From: Arenibacter arenosicollis
GTDB lineage: Bacteria > Bacteroidota > Bacteroidia > Flavobacteriales > Flavobacteriaceae
Length of the DNA stretch: 64,000 nucleotides
NCBI RefSeq assembly: GCF_014397245.1
Contig: NZ_JACLHY010000010.1
Location: 1-64,000 of the forward strand
Reading direction: 5' to 3'
Shown here: one piece after another, positions 45,601 through 53,993 of the stretch
How the letters are laid out: each line of letters starts with the position of its first letter
How positions within the stretch are numbered: position 1 is the stretch's first letter
The notes under the pieces: generated by a model
What the model was told of the DNA's origin: nothing
Database searches by the model: none
What the model saw: only the letters and a program-made list of their open reading frames with translations
Position numbers and translations under genes: made by a program

Positions 45601-46751
45601 CCTATCCAAAGAGTACCATCTTTTGCCTTAAAGGAAGACAACACCCTTGCAGGTCTGCCCTGAACTGAACCGGAATGGTAATTTATCTGACTATTCCTAT
45701 TCCGAAGAATGTTGATATCCCCATAATTGGTGAGGACCCATAAATTATTCTTTAAGTCCTCATTTATACCTATTACGGTATTGGTGCTCAATGAAAATCC
45801 ATTTAAATCATTGTGTTTATAAATTCCCAAATCACCGGTTTCCGGGTCTAGACGGTAAAGTCCGTTCCCATCCGTTCCCAACCATATAACTCCATTTACA
45901 TCACAATACATAGAAGTGAACAATTCACTTAATTGCCCCCTCCATCGTTCTTGTATAATCTCGTCCTGAACAAAAGATTCTTTACTAAAATCATAAACCA
46001 TTAGCCCGTGGCCCGCATAAGAAGAACCAATCCATAGTCTATTTTTTTTGTCCAACAGTAGGAGGTTGTTGTCCGCCAAGGTATAATCGTAGGGCACCTC
46101 CAATCTTTCCAAGAGCTTGGTTTCCAAATAAAAAATATAGTGTGGTCCCTTATATGTACTTACAATGAGCTGATTGGATTTTCTAACCACCAAAGAATTA
46201 ACTTCGTTTAAACCTATAGAATTAGCAGGTATAGTTGTAATACTATCGACAACACCTATACTATGGTCATAGGAAAAAATAGATCCCTTATTCGTGGCCA
46301 TCCAAACAATTCCATTGTCCTCATGTATTATGTTGACCTTGTATTCTTTTTGGAAATCCTTTATAGAATTATCAATAGATAAAAACCTACCATTTTTCTG
46401 CAAATAGGAAATTTGTCCGTTCATAGATAATGCCCAAATAACCCCTTTGGCATCTCTAAAAATCTTCTTCACCTCGTCTGAAGTAGTATCCTCCTTAAAA
46501 ATTAAATCTTTAGGCGTGAATTCGTAATTATAACCGTCGTATTTGGAGATTCCTTCAGCGTGCGCTAACCAAACAAAACCAAGACTGTCCTGAACGGAAT
46601 GGGTAACCTTAATATTATGGTTATCCAATTTAAAGGGAAGGTGGATAAAATTGGTGGAATGTTGACCAAACAAAAAAGAACCTAAAAACAGCCCAAAAAC
46701 TAGCGTGCCATATATTTTGTTCCTATTAAATTCCTTTTTCAACAAATGCAT
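42654..46751 (-). CDS. Hybrid two-component system regulator (HTCS) of the PUL
   Basis: A 1365-residue one-protein two-component system. Signal/anchor at residues 1-30; periplasmic two-propeller sensor of Reg_prop repeats about 40-690; Y_Y_Y domain about 715-795; transmembrane helix about 803-822. HisKA has H853 (MSHEIQTPL, Q where R is usual). The HATPase has N-box NLLSNAFKF and G boxes DSGPGIP and GTGIGL (1030-1035). The receiver has phospho-acceptor D1158 (SDIMMPKMDG), and an AraC-type HTH occupies about 1265-1355. HTCS proteins bind an oligosaccharide in the periplasm and activate their PUL. It is transcribed divergently from the GH109/SusCD arm, with a -7 box at 46786-46793. Confidence 0.95.
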   Translation of the reverse strand: MHLLKKEFNRNKIYGTLVFGLFLGSFLFGQHSTNFIHLPFKLDNHNIKVTHSVQDSLGFVWLAHAEGISKYDGYNYEFTPKDLIFKEDTTSDEVKKIFRDAKGVIWALSMNGQISYLQKNGRFLSIDNSIKDFQKEYKVNIIHEDNGIVWMATNKGSIFSYDHSIGVVDSITTIPANSIGLNEVNSLVVRKSNQLIVSTYKGPHYIFYLETKLLERLEVPYDYTLADNNLLLLDKKNRLWIGSSYAGHGLMVYDFSKESFVQDEIIQERWRGQLSELFTSMYCDVNGVIWLGTDGNGLYRLDPETGDLGIYKHNDLNGFSLSTNTVIGINEDLKNNLWVLTNYGDINILRNRNSQINYHSGSVQGRPARVLSSFKAKDGTLWIGTDGDGITKVSANGEEEQFFNNTPGSKGFYIHSINEDSESNVLVATYKNGLWKYNTRSHKFSKVPLRNSKNNMVMDVRFIFKDSKHRLWVTTDLGIYLFSERNTLLAHFENDNAGLFGGISQSVVEDSSGTVWLAYNGGGLFRFNENIDNILKSNFTRYLHVDNQLIPNKNYHIWSMAASGDEVLWLVLVNGDLIKFNISKQQFEPVKIKGTYENTTFRSVLLENKDNLWLGSTNGIWHLNVRDSISRVFQKSDGLQDDSFMQRSAHNGTDGNFYFGGLNGVNYFKPNHIKKEESVAKLFIEDIDILNQPSISVIPEQIKEGVERIDVLKLDHDQSSFFFRFLAIDNVLFSNYNYAYRLRGFNDNWILSEKERLATYTNIPPGRYVFEVKASSGNGEWDIEQKSVAITILQPFWKSSLAKVFYTLLFIGLLYGIVIWIRLRNRVIADELEHKHERELYALKMNFFAKMSHEIQTPLTLILIPLENMLDRATKSGNVLLQQRLRLISNNANRLSRIVFELTSLRDKELEKLVLRASEHNIIGDLKEITSSFEEQATFKGINFKCSYPNEELKMWYDKDKMEHVFFNLLSNAFKFTPKGGAITLDVIVEDWERNVKISVTDSGPGIPKEELENIFQLFYQADSGKQKVGTGIGLALTKELIDLHSGKIDVKSDPIKGTCFSVRFPIDGNRNDSLQGELMVEDTIIEVEDVDHELKEETNGKGYPKLAKTILVVEDNYELQISLKDIFSDYYNVLLAENGEEGYALALEHNPDLIISDIMMPKMDGIEMSGMLQKNELTTHIPIILLTAKKTSKNKILGLRTGALEYISKPFNINELVLKVNNIITRSDRIILKYKNDLITAPKSGSGRSQDEVFLEKLVGLVENQMSNPDFKLEDLSSELNMSYSAIYRKFQALTGKKIVDFVRTMRLKKAAILISDCNYSVSEAAFLVGFNDPKYFSKCFKKEFGKNPRKLKGRVDSIEVSDL

Positions 46752-46785
46752 TTCATTGGGTTAAACCCCTCATTTTTCTTCCAAA

Positions 46786-46793
46786 CAAATGTA
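46786..46793 (-). promoter_or_regulatory. Predicted -7 promoter element of the HTCS operon
   Basis: On the minus strand this reads TACATTTG, an exact TAnnTTTG match, 35 bp before the HTCS ATG. A TTTCGG-TTG region lies 14-20 bp further upstream as a possible -33. Confidence 0.5.
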
Positions 46794-46860
46794 CCTATTA
46801 TTCACTACAACCGAAAGGAGGTATTTTCTTCAAAAAGGTGGAAAATAATCACAAATGGCC

Positions 46861-46879
46861 GTAAAATCCAAAATTTTAC
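46861..46879. promoter_or_regulatory. Operator-like inverted repeat in the divergent PUL promoter region
   Basis: GTAAAAT (46861-46867) and ATTTTAC (46873-46879) are perfect arms around a 5-base spacer, near the middle of the 217-bp HTCS-GH109 gap. This is a candidate binding site for the AraC-type output domain of the HTCS or another regulator. On the plus strand AATATTTG (46925-46932), one mismatch from the -7 consensus, could serve the GH109 gene. Confidence 0.4.
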
Positions 46880-46968
46880 CCCTACAAAGCAGAAAAATTA
46901 CACTTTTATATTTAACACTATTTTAATATTTGCGGACACTACCTATTGAAACATAATATTAAGTTAAC

Positions 46969-48333
46969 ATGAACCACAGAAGAGATTTTATTAAAAAAAC
47001 AGCCCTCACTGGTGCCGGTATTGCCCTATTACCCAACCTAGGTTTGGCAACTAATTTAACCAAAGACCCGCAAAAATTAAGAGTAGGTGTAATTGGTGTT
47101 GGTCTAAGAGGTACAAATCATCTCGATAACCTGCTAAAGAGAAATGATGTTGTTGTAGCTGCCATTTGTGACATAGACCCAAACCGCATTGATATTGCCC
47201 AGGACCATATAGTAAAAGCAGGTGGAAAGAAGGCAAAAGTTTTCGGGAAGAATGAACAGGATTATAAGAATCTATTGGCTCTACAGGATATAGACGCAGT
47301 AGTTATTGCCACCCCTTGGCTATGGCATACCAAAATGGCGGTAGATTCAATGAAAGCGGGTAAATATACGGGACTTGAGGTATCGGCCGCCAATACCCTG
47401 GAGGAATGCTGGGATCTTGTAAATACCCATGAGCAAACTGGTTCCCATCTAATGATATTGGAAAATGTAAACTATAGAAGGGATGTGCTTGCTGTATTGA
47501 ATATGGTAAAACAGAACGTGTTCGGCGAGCTATTACATTTCAGATGTGGTTATCAACACGATTTACGAGGTGTAAAATTTAATGACGGTAAAACAGCTTA
47601 CGGAAAAGGTGCCGAATTTGGAGCTAAAGGAATTTCCGAATCGGCATGGAGAACGCAACATTCTTTGTTAAGAAATGCAGATGTCTATCCTACCCATGGT
47701 TTGGGACCAATAGCTGTTATGGCAGATATAAACCGCGGTAATCGTTTTTTATCCCTAACATCACATGCCACAAAAGGCGTTGGACTGCATAAATATATTG
47801 TAGAAACCGCTGGTGAAAACCATCCCAATGCCAAATTGAAGTTTAAACAGGGAGATATTATTACTTCTACCATAGAAACTTCCAACGGGGAAACCATCAT
47901 TGTTACCCATAATGTAAATAACCCCCACCCCTATTCCTTAGGGTTTAAAGTTCAGGGTGCACAAGGGCTTACCGATTTTGACTACCACACCCAACGAATT
48001 CATATTGAAGGTGTTACTGAAGGACATGGTTGGGAAAACATGGATACCTGGCTCGAAAAATACGATCATCCCTTATGGAAAAAATTTGGCAACAGTGCTA
48101 CGGAAGCAGGACATGGTGGAATAGATTTCTATGTTATGAACGCCTTTATAGAATCTGCCAAAGAAAATATAGCACCGCCAATGGATGCGTATGATGCTGC
48201 AGCCTGGAGCGCAGTTACGCCACTCTCCGAACTTTCCATTGAAAATAATGGTGAACCACAAGATTTCCCGGATTTCACCAGAGGTACCTGGATTAAGAGA
48301 AAACCTTATAACTGGATTAAGGATACGTATTAA
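46969..48333 (+). CDS. GH109-like Gfo/Idh/MocA glycosidase (putative alpha-N-acetylgalactosaminidase), Tat-exported
   Basis: A 454-residue protein with a Tat signal (NHRRDFIKKTALTGAG) and a Rossmann NAD site (VGVIGVGLRGTNH, about residues 39-51). I place it in or near GH109 because of YPTHGLGPIAV (241-251), AGHGGIDFYVM (380-390) and DAYDAAAWSAVTPLSELS (406-423), which match the family of Elizabethkingia alpha-N-acetylgalactosaminidase. GH109 enzymes use bound NAD in an oxidation-elimination-reduction cycle to cleave alpha-GalNAc. Tat export fits a cofactor-loaded periplasmic enzyme. It is the first gene right of the divergent promoter, 216 bp before susC. A plain oxidoreductase is the alternative. 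Confidence 0.85.
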   Translation: MNHRRDFIKKTALTGAGIALLPNLGLATNLTKDPQKLRVGVIGVGLRGTNHLDNLLKRNDVVVAAICDIDPNRIDIAQDHIVKAGGKKAKVFGKNEQDYKNLLALQDIDAVVIATPWLWHTKMAVDSMKAGKYTGLEVSAANTLEECWDLVNTHEQTGSHLMILENVNYRRDVLAVLNMVKQNVFGELLHFRCGYQHDLRGVKFNDGKTAYGKGAEFGAKGISESAWRTQHSLLRNADVYPTHGLGPIAVMADINRGNRFLSLTSHATKGVGLHKYIVETAGENHPNAKLKFKQGDIITSTIETSNGETIIVTHNVNNPHPYSLGFKVQGAQGLTDFDYHTQRIHIEGVTEGHGWENMDTWLEKYDHPLWKKFGNSATEAGHGGIDFYVMNAFIESAKENIAPPMDAYDAAAWSAVTPLSELSIENNGEPQDFPDFTRGTWIKRKPYNWIKDTY

Positions 48334-48393
48334 ATACCAGCTAATACATCACATAAAGACATTTTGAGTTGTTTGAGTAAGTTGTTTTTTAAG

Positions 48394-48434
48394 ACCCATT
48401 TCATGAAAATGGAATGGGTTAAAAAAAGTAACCC
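48394..48434 (+). promoter_or_regulatory. Two mutually exclusive hairpins in the susC leader
   Basis: Hairpin A pairs ACCCATT (48394-48400) with AATGGGT (48413-48419). Hairpin B pairs GGGTTA (48416-48421) with TAACCC (48429-48434). They share GGGT, so only one can form at a time. Neither is followed by a T run. It may be a read-through control point between the GH109 gene and susC, or an mRNA processing site. Confidence 0.4.
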
Positions 48435-48549
48435 GCTCCTCTCCAATTTAACCCTTGAAATAATATGAACGGAAGTATTTAAACGATTTTAAAACGACAA
48501 GAATTTTTCAAATTTTAACATCAACCGATTACTAATTTAAACTAGATCA

Positions 48550-51500
48550 ATGAAAAAACCACTTATTTGTTTATTAACTCTAATTTTGAGTATAGTGCAC
48601 TTGGCCCAGGCTCAGAATATAACGGTCCAAGGAACCGTTTACGACGACAATGGAGTTCCATTACCCGGCGCTTCCGTGGTAGTCAAGGGAACCTCTACAG
48701 GTACTCAATCCGATTTTGATGGTAACTTTTATATAGACATTAAGGGACCAGAATCTATTTTAGCTGTTTCCTACCTTGGCTTTAAACCACAGGAAATCCA
48801 AGTTGGAAACCAAACACAGATCAACATCACCTTGGCTCCTGATGCTACCCAATTGGACGATGTAGTTTTAATTGGTTACCAAAAAGTATTTAAAAGAGAT
48901 GTCACCAGTGCTGTTTCCAGTATTAAGAGCGACGATATTGAAGGAATACCGGTTTTGGATGTATCAGGATTGATCGCTACCCAGGCAACTGGAATCCAAA
49001 GCGTAAATATGACTGGTGCACCAGCAGGTAGAGGAGCCCTAATTATTCGTGGTAATACCAGTATAGGTGGAGATATCGATGCAGATTTGGCCTATAGTAG
49101 CCCCTTATACGTTATTGATGGGGTACAGACCAGTCTTGAGGATTTGGCCGGTTACGGTGTCTCCAACGTAGATTTTTTGGCCTCGCTTAACCCTAACGAC
49201 ATAGCGAGCATAGATGTTCTAAAAGATGCTTCGGCCGCAGCAATTTACGGATCTAGGGGTGCTAATGGAGTTATCATCATTGAAACAAAAAAAGGTGCAG
49301 CTCTGGACAAACCGGAATTCTCTTTTTCCACCAGCTTAGGATTGCAACCAAAACCAAACTTGGTCCCGATCTTGGTAGGGGGGGCAGAACGCCGTACCAA
49401 AATGGAAATGATCCAAAGATGGTGGCATACCGACGAATTGCAAAGTGGACAAACTCCAATGGTCTTGACCGATAGTATAAACCCCGCGTTTAACAACAAT
49501 GTTGATTATCAAGGTTTGTTCTACAAGACCGGTATTGACCAACAATACGACTTTAGTGTTAGGGGTGGAAGTGAAAAAACCAACTACAGAATGTCCTTGG
49601 GTTATGATAACCAGGAAGGTGTCATAAAAGGAACCGGGGTTGACAGGGTAACTTTTTCCTCTAATCTTAATTTTAAGGCAGGTGAAAAATTCAGGAATCA
49701 ATTAATTACCAGATTCACCCATACCGATCTGCAAACAGGCCAGGGAAATCCTTATCAAGGAAGTTTTAACCTTAACTCGTCCCTGCCTGTAAATCCGGCC
49801 GGACTTCAATCTTCCCTATTCTATCTTACCGATGAAAGAAGGCAGTCCTTAAGCGGGGAACTGGAAGGCAAGTTGAACGAGGATAAGACTGTAAACTTTA
49901 CTATTTCCAACTTTGCCACCTATGATCTATTGGACGGTCTTAGCCTAAATTCACAACTAAGTTTCGTCTACGATAGTAATAAAAAGAACTTCTATGAGCC
50001 TTCCACTATACGGACAGAAAGAGATGGTTTTGCCAGTTATGCCTTATATAATCGTAAGAACTTGACGGCCGAGACCTATTTAAGCCTATTTAAAAACCTT
50101 GGGGCAAATAATGACCATGAGGTTACTGGAGTATTGGGAAATAGGATAGATTACAACAAATACGAGGATATGGCCTTGACCGCCTTTGGATTTGGAAGTG
50201 ATGCCATACAAACCATCAACAATAGATATACCCAAGACCAGATAGGCGGATATACGGATATCAGTGCCAATGCCTTAGTATCTTATTTTGGTCGTGTAAG
50301 TTATAAATTCAAGAATCGTTATATGGTAGGAGGAAACTTCAGTATCGATGGTTCTTCCAGGTTTGGTAAAGATGTACGTTGGGCCAAGTTCCCTTCCTTT
50401 AATGCGGGTTGGGTTATTTCCGATGAGCCTTTTCTTAAACCTCATATTTCCAATTTTATAGATTATTTAAAAATTAGAGGTAGCTGGGGTATCAACGGGA
50501 AGCAATTTCCAGAAAACTACCTTCGTTTTGGAAAATACAATCTAGGTTACGGTGGTAATGTACATTGGGCAAACCAAATGAATGTTTCCAGTTATGGCGG
50601 GGTAACCGGCGTTATTCCAAATTATGACCAAATTGGCAATGCGTCCCTTTCTTGGGAGGAAACCAAACAATGGAATATCGGTTTTGACCTGGATATGTTC
50701 AACAGAAGGGTAAGTTTGGCATTTGATGCCTATAACAAGAGTACGGATAAGCTATTTTTTGACGTTGCCTTCCCTGCCTATTCCGGGTACAACTCAGCCC
50801 CTACCAACGTAGCAGGTGTATTAAACTACGGTTGGGAGTCTATGCTTCGTTACCATGTTTTTCCACGAACCAATGACCTGAGGTTGGAATTGTCCGCAGG
50901 TTTTGCGCAAAACAAAAATTACATTTCCAAATTGCCTAATGGCAACCAGGATTACATTGGAGGAGATTACGGTTATGTTGTAGGTCGCCCTATAAACCTC
51001 TATAAAATGTTTATTAATGATTATATCATTGATGATCTAGATCAATTGCCTGTAAACCCATTTACTGGAGAACCTTTACAAGGTAAATCCGCTTGGGCCA
51101 ACATCCGACCAGGTTTTCCAATATGGCAGGATCTTAACGGGGATTATTTACTTAATGAGGAGCACGATCTAAAATTAACGACAGACTATTCTCCTATTCC
51201 CGATATTACAGGTTCCTTCAATATTAACTTACAGTATAAAAAATGGTACTTCCAGGCCTACAGCCAATTCTCCTTCGGAGCTGATATAAAGAATACTGTT
51301 CTTAACAGTTATATGGATAGCTATGATAGAGGTGGTGATTCCTGGGCAAGAAACGGACTTGCGGACCTCAGTGAATATACATTCTGGCAACAACCCGGTG
51401 ATGGTGCTGCTGGTGTAGACTTTCCTGCACTATATCCACAGAGTCCAACACTTGGAGCATTTTACGGCTTCAGGGGCAATCAGACCCTTTGGATAGAAAG

Positions 51501-51741
51501 TGGCGATTATTGGAAAGTTAACAATGCTTCAATTGGATACACCTTTGACCAGAACGATAACTTCATGAAGAACATTGGACTATCTCGATTAAGAATCTAC
51601 GGAGCAATGTTAAACCCATACCAATGGCAGAGATCTAAAAAGGTTGTAGATGCCTCCATGGTAGATGCCAAAGGACATACCTATGGTAACGGATATCCAC
51701 AGGCAAGGACAATCACTATTGGAATTGACACAAAATTTTAA
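48550..51741 (+). CDS. SusC/RagA family TonB-dependent transporter of the PUL
   Basis: A 1063-residue outer-membrane importer. The signal peptide runs to about residue 21 (AQAQ), with a carboxypeptidase-regulatory-like domain (TVQGTVYDDNGVPLPGASVV, about 24-95). The plug has the family hallmark IYGSRGANGVIIIETKKG near 234-251, and the beta-barrel ends ARTITIGIDTKF. It imports the PUL oligosaccharide, with its SusD lid encoded 10 bp downstream. The operon continues with fasciclin and DUF5007-like lipoprotein genes and ends at the terminator at 55115-55164. Confidence 0.95.
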   Translation: MKKPLICLLTLILSIVHLAQAQNITVQGTVYDDNGVPLPGASVVVKGTSTGTQSDFDGNFYIDIKGPESILAVSYLGFKPQEIQVGNQTQINITLAPDATQLDDVVLIGYQKVFKRDVTSAVSSIKSDDIEGIPVLDVSGLIATQATGIQSVNMTGAPAGRGALIIRGNTSIGGDIDADLAYSSPLYVIDGVQTSLEDLAGYGVSNVDFLASLNPNDIASIDVLKDASAAAIYGSRGANGVIIIETKKGAALDKPEFSFSTSLGLQPKPNLVPILVGGAERRTKMEMIQRWWHTDELQSGQTPMVLTDSINPAFNNNVDYQGLFYKTGIDQQYDFSVRGGSEKTNYRMSLGYDNQEGVIKGTGVDRVTFSSNLNFKAGEKFRNQLITRFTHTDLQTGQGNPYQGSFNLNSSLPVNPAGLQSSLFYLTDERRQSLSGELEGKLNEDKTVNFTISNFATYDLLDGLSLNSQLSFVYDSNKKNFYEPSTIRTERDGFASYALYNRKNLTAETYLSLFKNLGANNDHEVTGVLGNRIDYNKYEDMALTAFGFGSDAIQTINNRYTQDQIGGYTDISANALVSYFGRVSYKFKNRYMVGGNFSIDGSSRFGKDVRWAKFPSFNAGWVISDEPFLKPHISNFIDYLKIRGSWGINGKQFPENYLRFGKYNLGYGGNVHWANQMNVSSYGGVTGVIPNYDQIGNASLSWEETKQWNIGFDLDMFNRRVSLAFDAYNKSTDKLFFDVAFPAYSGYNSAPTNVAGVLNYGWESMLRYHVFPRTNDLRLELSAGFAQNKNYISKLPNGNQDYIGGDYGYVVGRPINLYKMFINDYIIDDLDQLPVNPFTGEPLQGKSAWANIRPGFPIWQDLNGDYLLNEEHDLKLTTDYSPIPDITGSFNINLQYKKWYFQAYSQFSFGADIKNTVLNSYMDSYDRGGDSWARNGLADLSEYTFWQQPGDGAAGVDFPALYPQSPTLGAFYGFRGNQTLWIESGDYWKVNNASIGYTFDQNDNFMKNIGLSRLRIYGAMLNPYQWQRSKKVVDASMVDAKGHTYGNGYPQARTITIGIDTKF

Positions 51742-51751
51742 TAATAAAACT

Positions 51752-53296
51752 ATGAAACAGATGAAGAGTTTTAAAATATATATCATGGTCCTGTGCCTAC
51801 TTGGCGCTGTGAGTTGTACAGATTTGCTGGACCAGGAGCCGATAAGCATTACCCATCCCGATGTATTTTGGGATAGCCAAGCCAATGCAGAGCAAGCCGT
51901 AGCAGGAGCTTATGGTCTTTTTAAGGAAGCCATTATGACCCAATCCAATTTCCTTTATTGGGGAGAGTGGACCGGGATGACCTTTATGAACAGTCGTAAC
52001 TGGATCGTAAACTATATTGAAGGTAGTGGTAATTACGTCTTGGCATATAGAGATGCATCCATCAACTGGAAAAACTTCTATAGAGCAGCTAACTGGGCCT
52101 ATACTATAGAACAATATGTGAACGATATGCCTGTGGAAATGTTCGATTCCAAGACCGAAAAAGATAGGATTTTAGGAGAAGCAGCGTTCATTAGATCACT
52201 GACCTATTTCTATATGGCCCGTATCTGGGGAGATGTACCTGTCGTGGAGCAATCCATTGAAAGTTCTGACCAACTTATCAGTGAAGATGGATATATCGTT
52301 GAGACTCCAAGGGTGGACGAGCTGGAAGTGTTGGATTATGCGCTTGAAGCTGTTAACAAATCCATTGGATTATTACAGTACTCAACTCCTGGTGCCTCCA
52401 ATTGGGCCATAACTGCCAACAAGGCAAGTGCAGAAGCATTAAAAGCCCATATTACCCTTTGGTATGCGAGCAGGGATAACGATAATGTGGAGATGATACA
52501 GCAATCCATAGACGCCACTACAGCGGTAATCAACAATAGCGGTGCTAGTTTAATAGATTATTTAAATGAAGGTAAGGATGGTTTTGATGAAATGTGTATA
52601 GGTCAATCCAAGACAGGTTTATTCGAAATTAATATCAGCGCGGAGATGAACGAATCCTTTAGGTTGTTACAATATGACGATAACCATACCGGGCTTACCC
52701 TGAATTACCCTGTTTGGCAGAGCGTAAATACTGGTATTAGCCCTTATATTGATCCTGATTTTTATGGGAATGAGATGATGGCCACAGATGCAGATAGGTC
52801 CAACGATGTTCGTAAAGATCTTTTCTTTTATGAATATGGGACCAATGCAGATTACTCCTATCTTCAGAAATATTCGCATTCTGAACAAGATCCAGCTTCC
52901 GAAGATGCCTATGCGCAATTTTCAGAATCCAATATTCTAATTTTCAGATTGGCAGATATGTACTTACTAAGAGCAGAGGCCAATGCCCGAAAAGGGGTAT
53001 CAGGTCCTGCAATTTCAGATCTAAATACCATAAGAAGTAAGGCCAATGTACCTGATTACACCGGAGGAACAGACCGCGAATCCCTAATGAAAGCCATTTT
53101 TGACGAACGCGCTATAGAGTTTGTTGGTGAAGCTCAATCGGGTTATGACAGAATTAGGATGGATTATTATGACGGAGTGCCATGGGTAAATCAAGCAAGA
53201 AATGCCAAAAAAGGATATTTCTGGCCTGTCCATCCATCGGTTATATCCAGGAATCCTTCCATTATTCAAACCGAATATTGGAGAGGTAAATTGTAG
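51752..53296 (+). CDS. SusD/RagB family glycan-binding lipoprotein of the PUL
   Basis: A 514-residue SusD homologue starting at the ATG at 51752 (MKQMKSFKIY); the longer frame from 51665 lies within susC. The lipobox is AVSC (C near residue 21), followed by TDLLDQEPISITHPDVFW, the typical SusD opening. TPR-like repeats follow (AEQAVAGAYGLFKEA, ILGEAAFIRSLTYFYMARIWGDVP) and the C-terminal DERAIEFVGEAQSGYDRIRM segment. It is the surface lid that captures oligosaccharides for the SusC barrel encoded just before it. Confidence 0.94.
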   Translation: MKQMKSFKIYIMVLCLLGAVSCTDLLDQEPISITHPDVFWDSQANAEQAVAGAYGLFKEAIMTQSNFLYWGEWTGMTFMNSRNWIVNYIEGSGNYVLAYRDASINWKNFYRAANWAYTIEQYVNDMPVEMFDSKTEKDRILGEAAFIRSLTYFYMARIWGDVPVVEQSIESSDQLISEDGYIVETPRVDELEVLDYALEAVNKSIGLLQYSTPGASNWAITANKASAEALKAHITLWYASRDNDNVEMIQQSIDATTAVINNSGASLIDYLNEGKDGFDEMCIGQSKTGLFEINISAEMNESFRLLQYDDNHTGLTLNYPVWQSVNTGISPYIDPDFYGNEMMATDADRSNDVRKDLFFYEYGTNADYSYLQKYSHSEQDPASEDAYAQFSESNILIFRLADMYLLRAEANARKGVSGPAISDLNTIRSKANVPDYTGGTDRESLMKAIFDERAIEFVGEAQSGYDRIRMDYYDGVPWVNQARNAKKGYFWPVHPSVISRNPSIIQTEYWRGKL

Positions 53297-53326
53297 GCTA
53301 ATTTTAAGAATAAAAAAACAATAACG

Positions 53327-53971
53327 ATGAAAAAAATAATAATCATATTAACCGCCGTCGTAGTTCTTTACTCCTGTGATAAGGATGGAAACTACCTCAT
53401 AGACGGTGGCATCAGTAGTTCTGAAGTCGGAACAACCACCATGGAATTTTTCAAATCTCATAGTCAATTGGATACTTTGGCAATTTTAATCGAAAAAGCG
53501 GGAATGGCAGATTTGGTGAATGGAAACAACACCATCTTTGCTCCCAATAACCTTTCCATTAAGAATTACGTCAATAGTGTTTTGGCCGATATGAGGGAGA
53601 CAGATCCAGAAGCGGAATATACCGTAAACGATATTCCTTTAGACACTCTAACCAAATATATGGGAGGTTACATTTTTTCCGGAAAAATTAAAAGGGAAAA
53701 CATGACCAAAGAACAAGGGAAAATCTATACTGCCGAGAATGGTGAAGAAAGAAGAATTTCTTTGGAACCAACAGATCAATATAATAATGAGTTGGATTCC
53801 AAACCCGAATATGTTTATTTCACTTATAAACAAGGGGATGATTGGGACGAATGGGATAACATTGATGATGACGATAAGGTGGTGGTAAAAACCTCCAATT
53901 TAATCTCTACCAATGGAGTGATACATGTCCTTCAGGGAAACCATACTTTATTCAATTTCGAAAGGGACTAA
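53327..53971 (+). CDS. Fasciclin domain surface lipoprotein
   Basis: A 214-residue lipoprotein (lipobox VLYSC, C17) with a FAS1-like domain over most of its length: FFKSHSQLDTLAILIEKAGMADLVNG, the H1-like NNTIFAPNN, and an ending with TNGVIHVLQGN. FAS1 domains mediate binding to other proteins or glycans. It lies 30 bp after susD in the SusCD operon, the position of SusE/F-type accessory surface proteins, so it may help hold the substrate. An Asp-rich insert near residues 167-187 is specific to this protein. Confidence 0.85.
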   Translation: MKKIIIILTAVVVLYSCDKDGNYLIDGGISSSEVGTTTMEFFKSHSQLDTLAILIEKAGMADLVNGNNTIFAPNNLSIKNYVNSVLADMRETDPEAEYTVNDIPLDTLTKYMGGYIFSGKIKRENMTKEQGKIYTAENGEERRISLEPTDQYNNELDSKPEYVYFTYKQGDDWDEWDNIDDDDKVVVKTSNLISTNGVIHVLQGNHTLFNFERD

Positions 53972-53993
53972 TAAAAACCATAAAAACAAAAAG

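Noticed and set aside
51665-51751. Upstream extension of the second SusD frame
   Set aside because: It lies inside susC and would displace the lipoprotein signal; the ATG at 51752 fits.
53925-53993. Upstream extension of the DUF5007-like frame
   Set aside because: It overlaps the fasciclin gene; the ATG at 53994 starts a proper lipoprotein signal.
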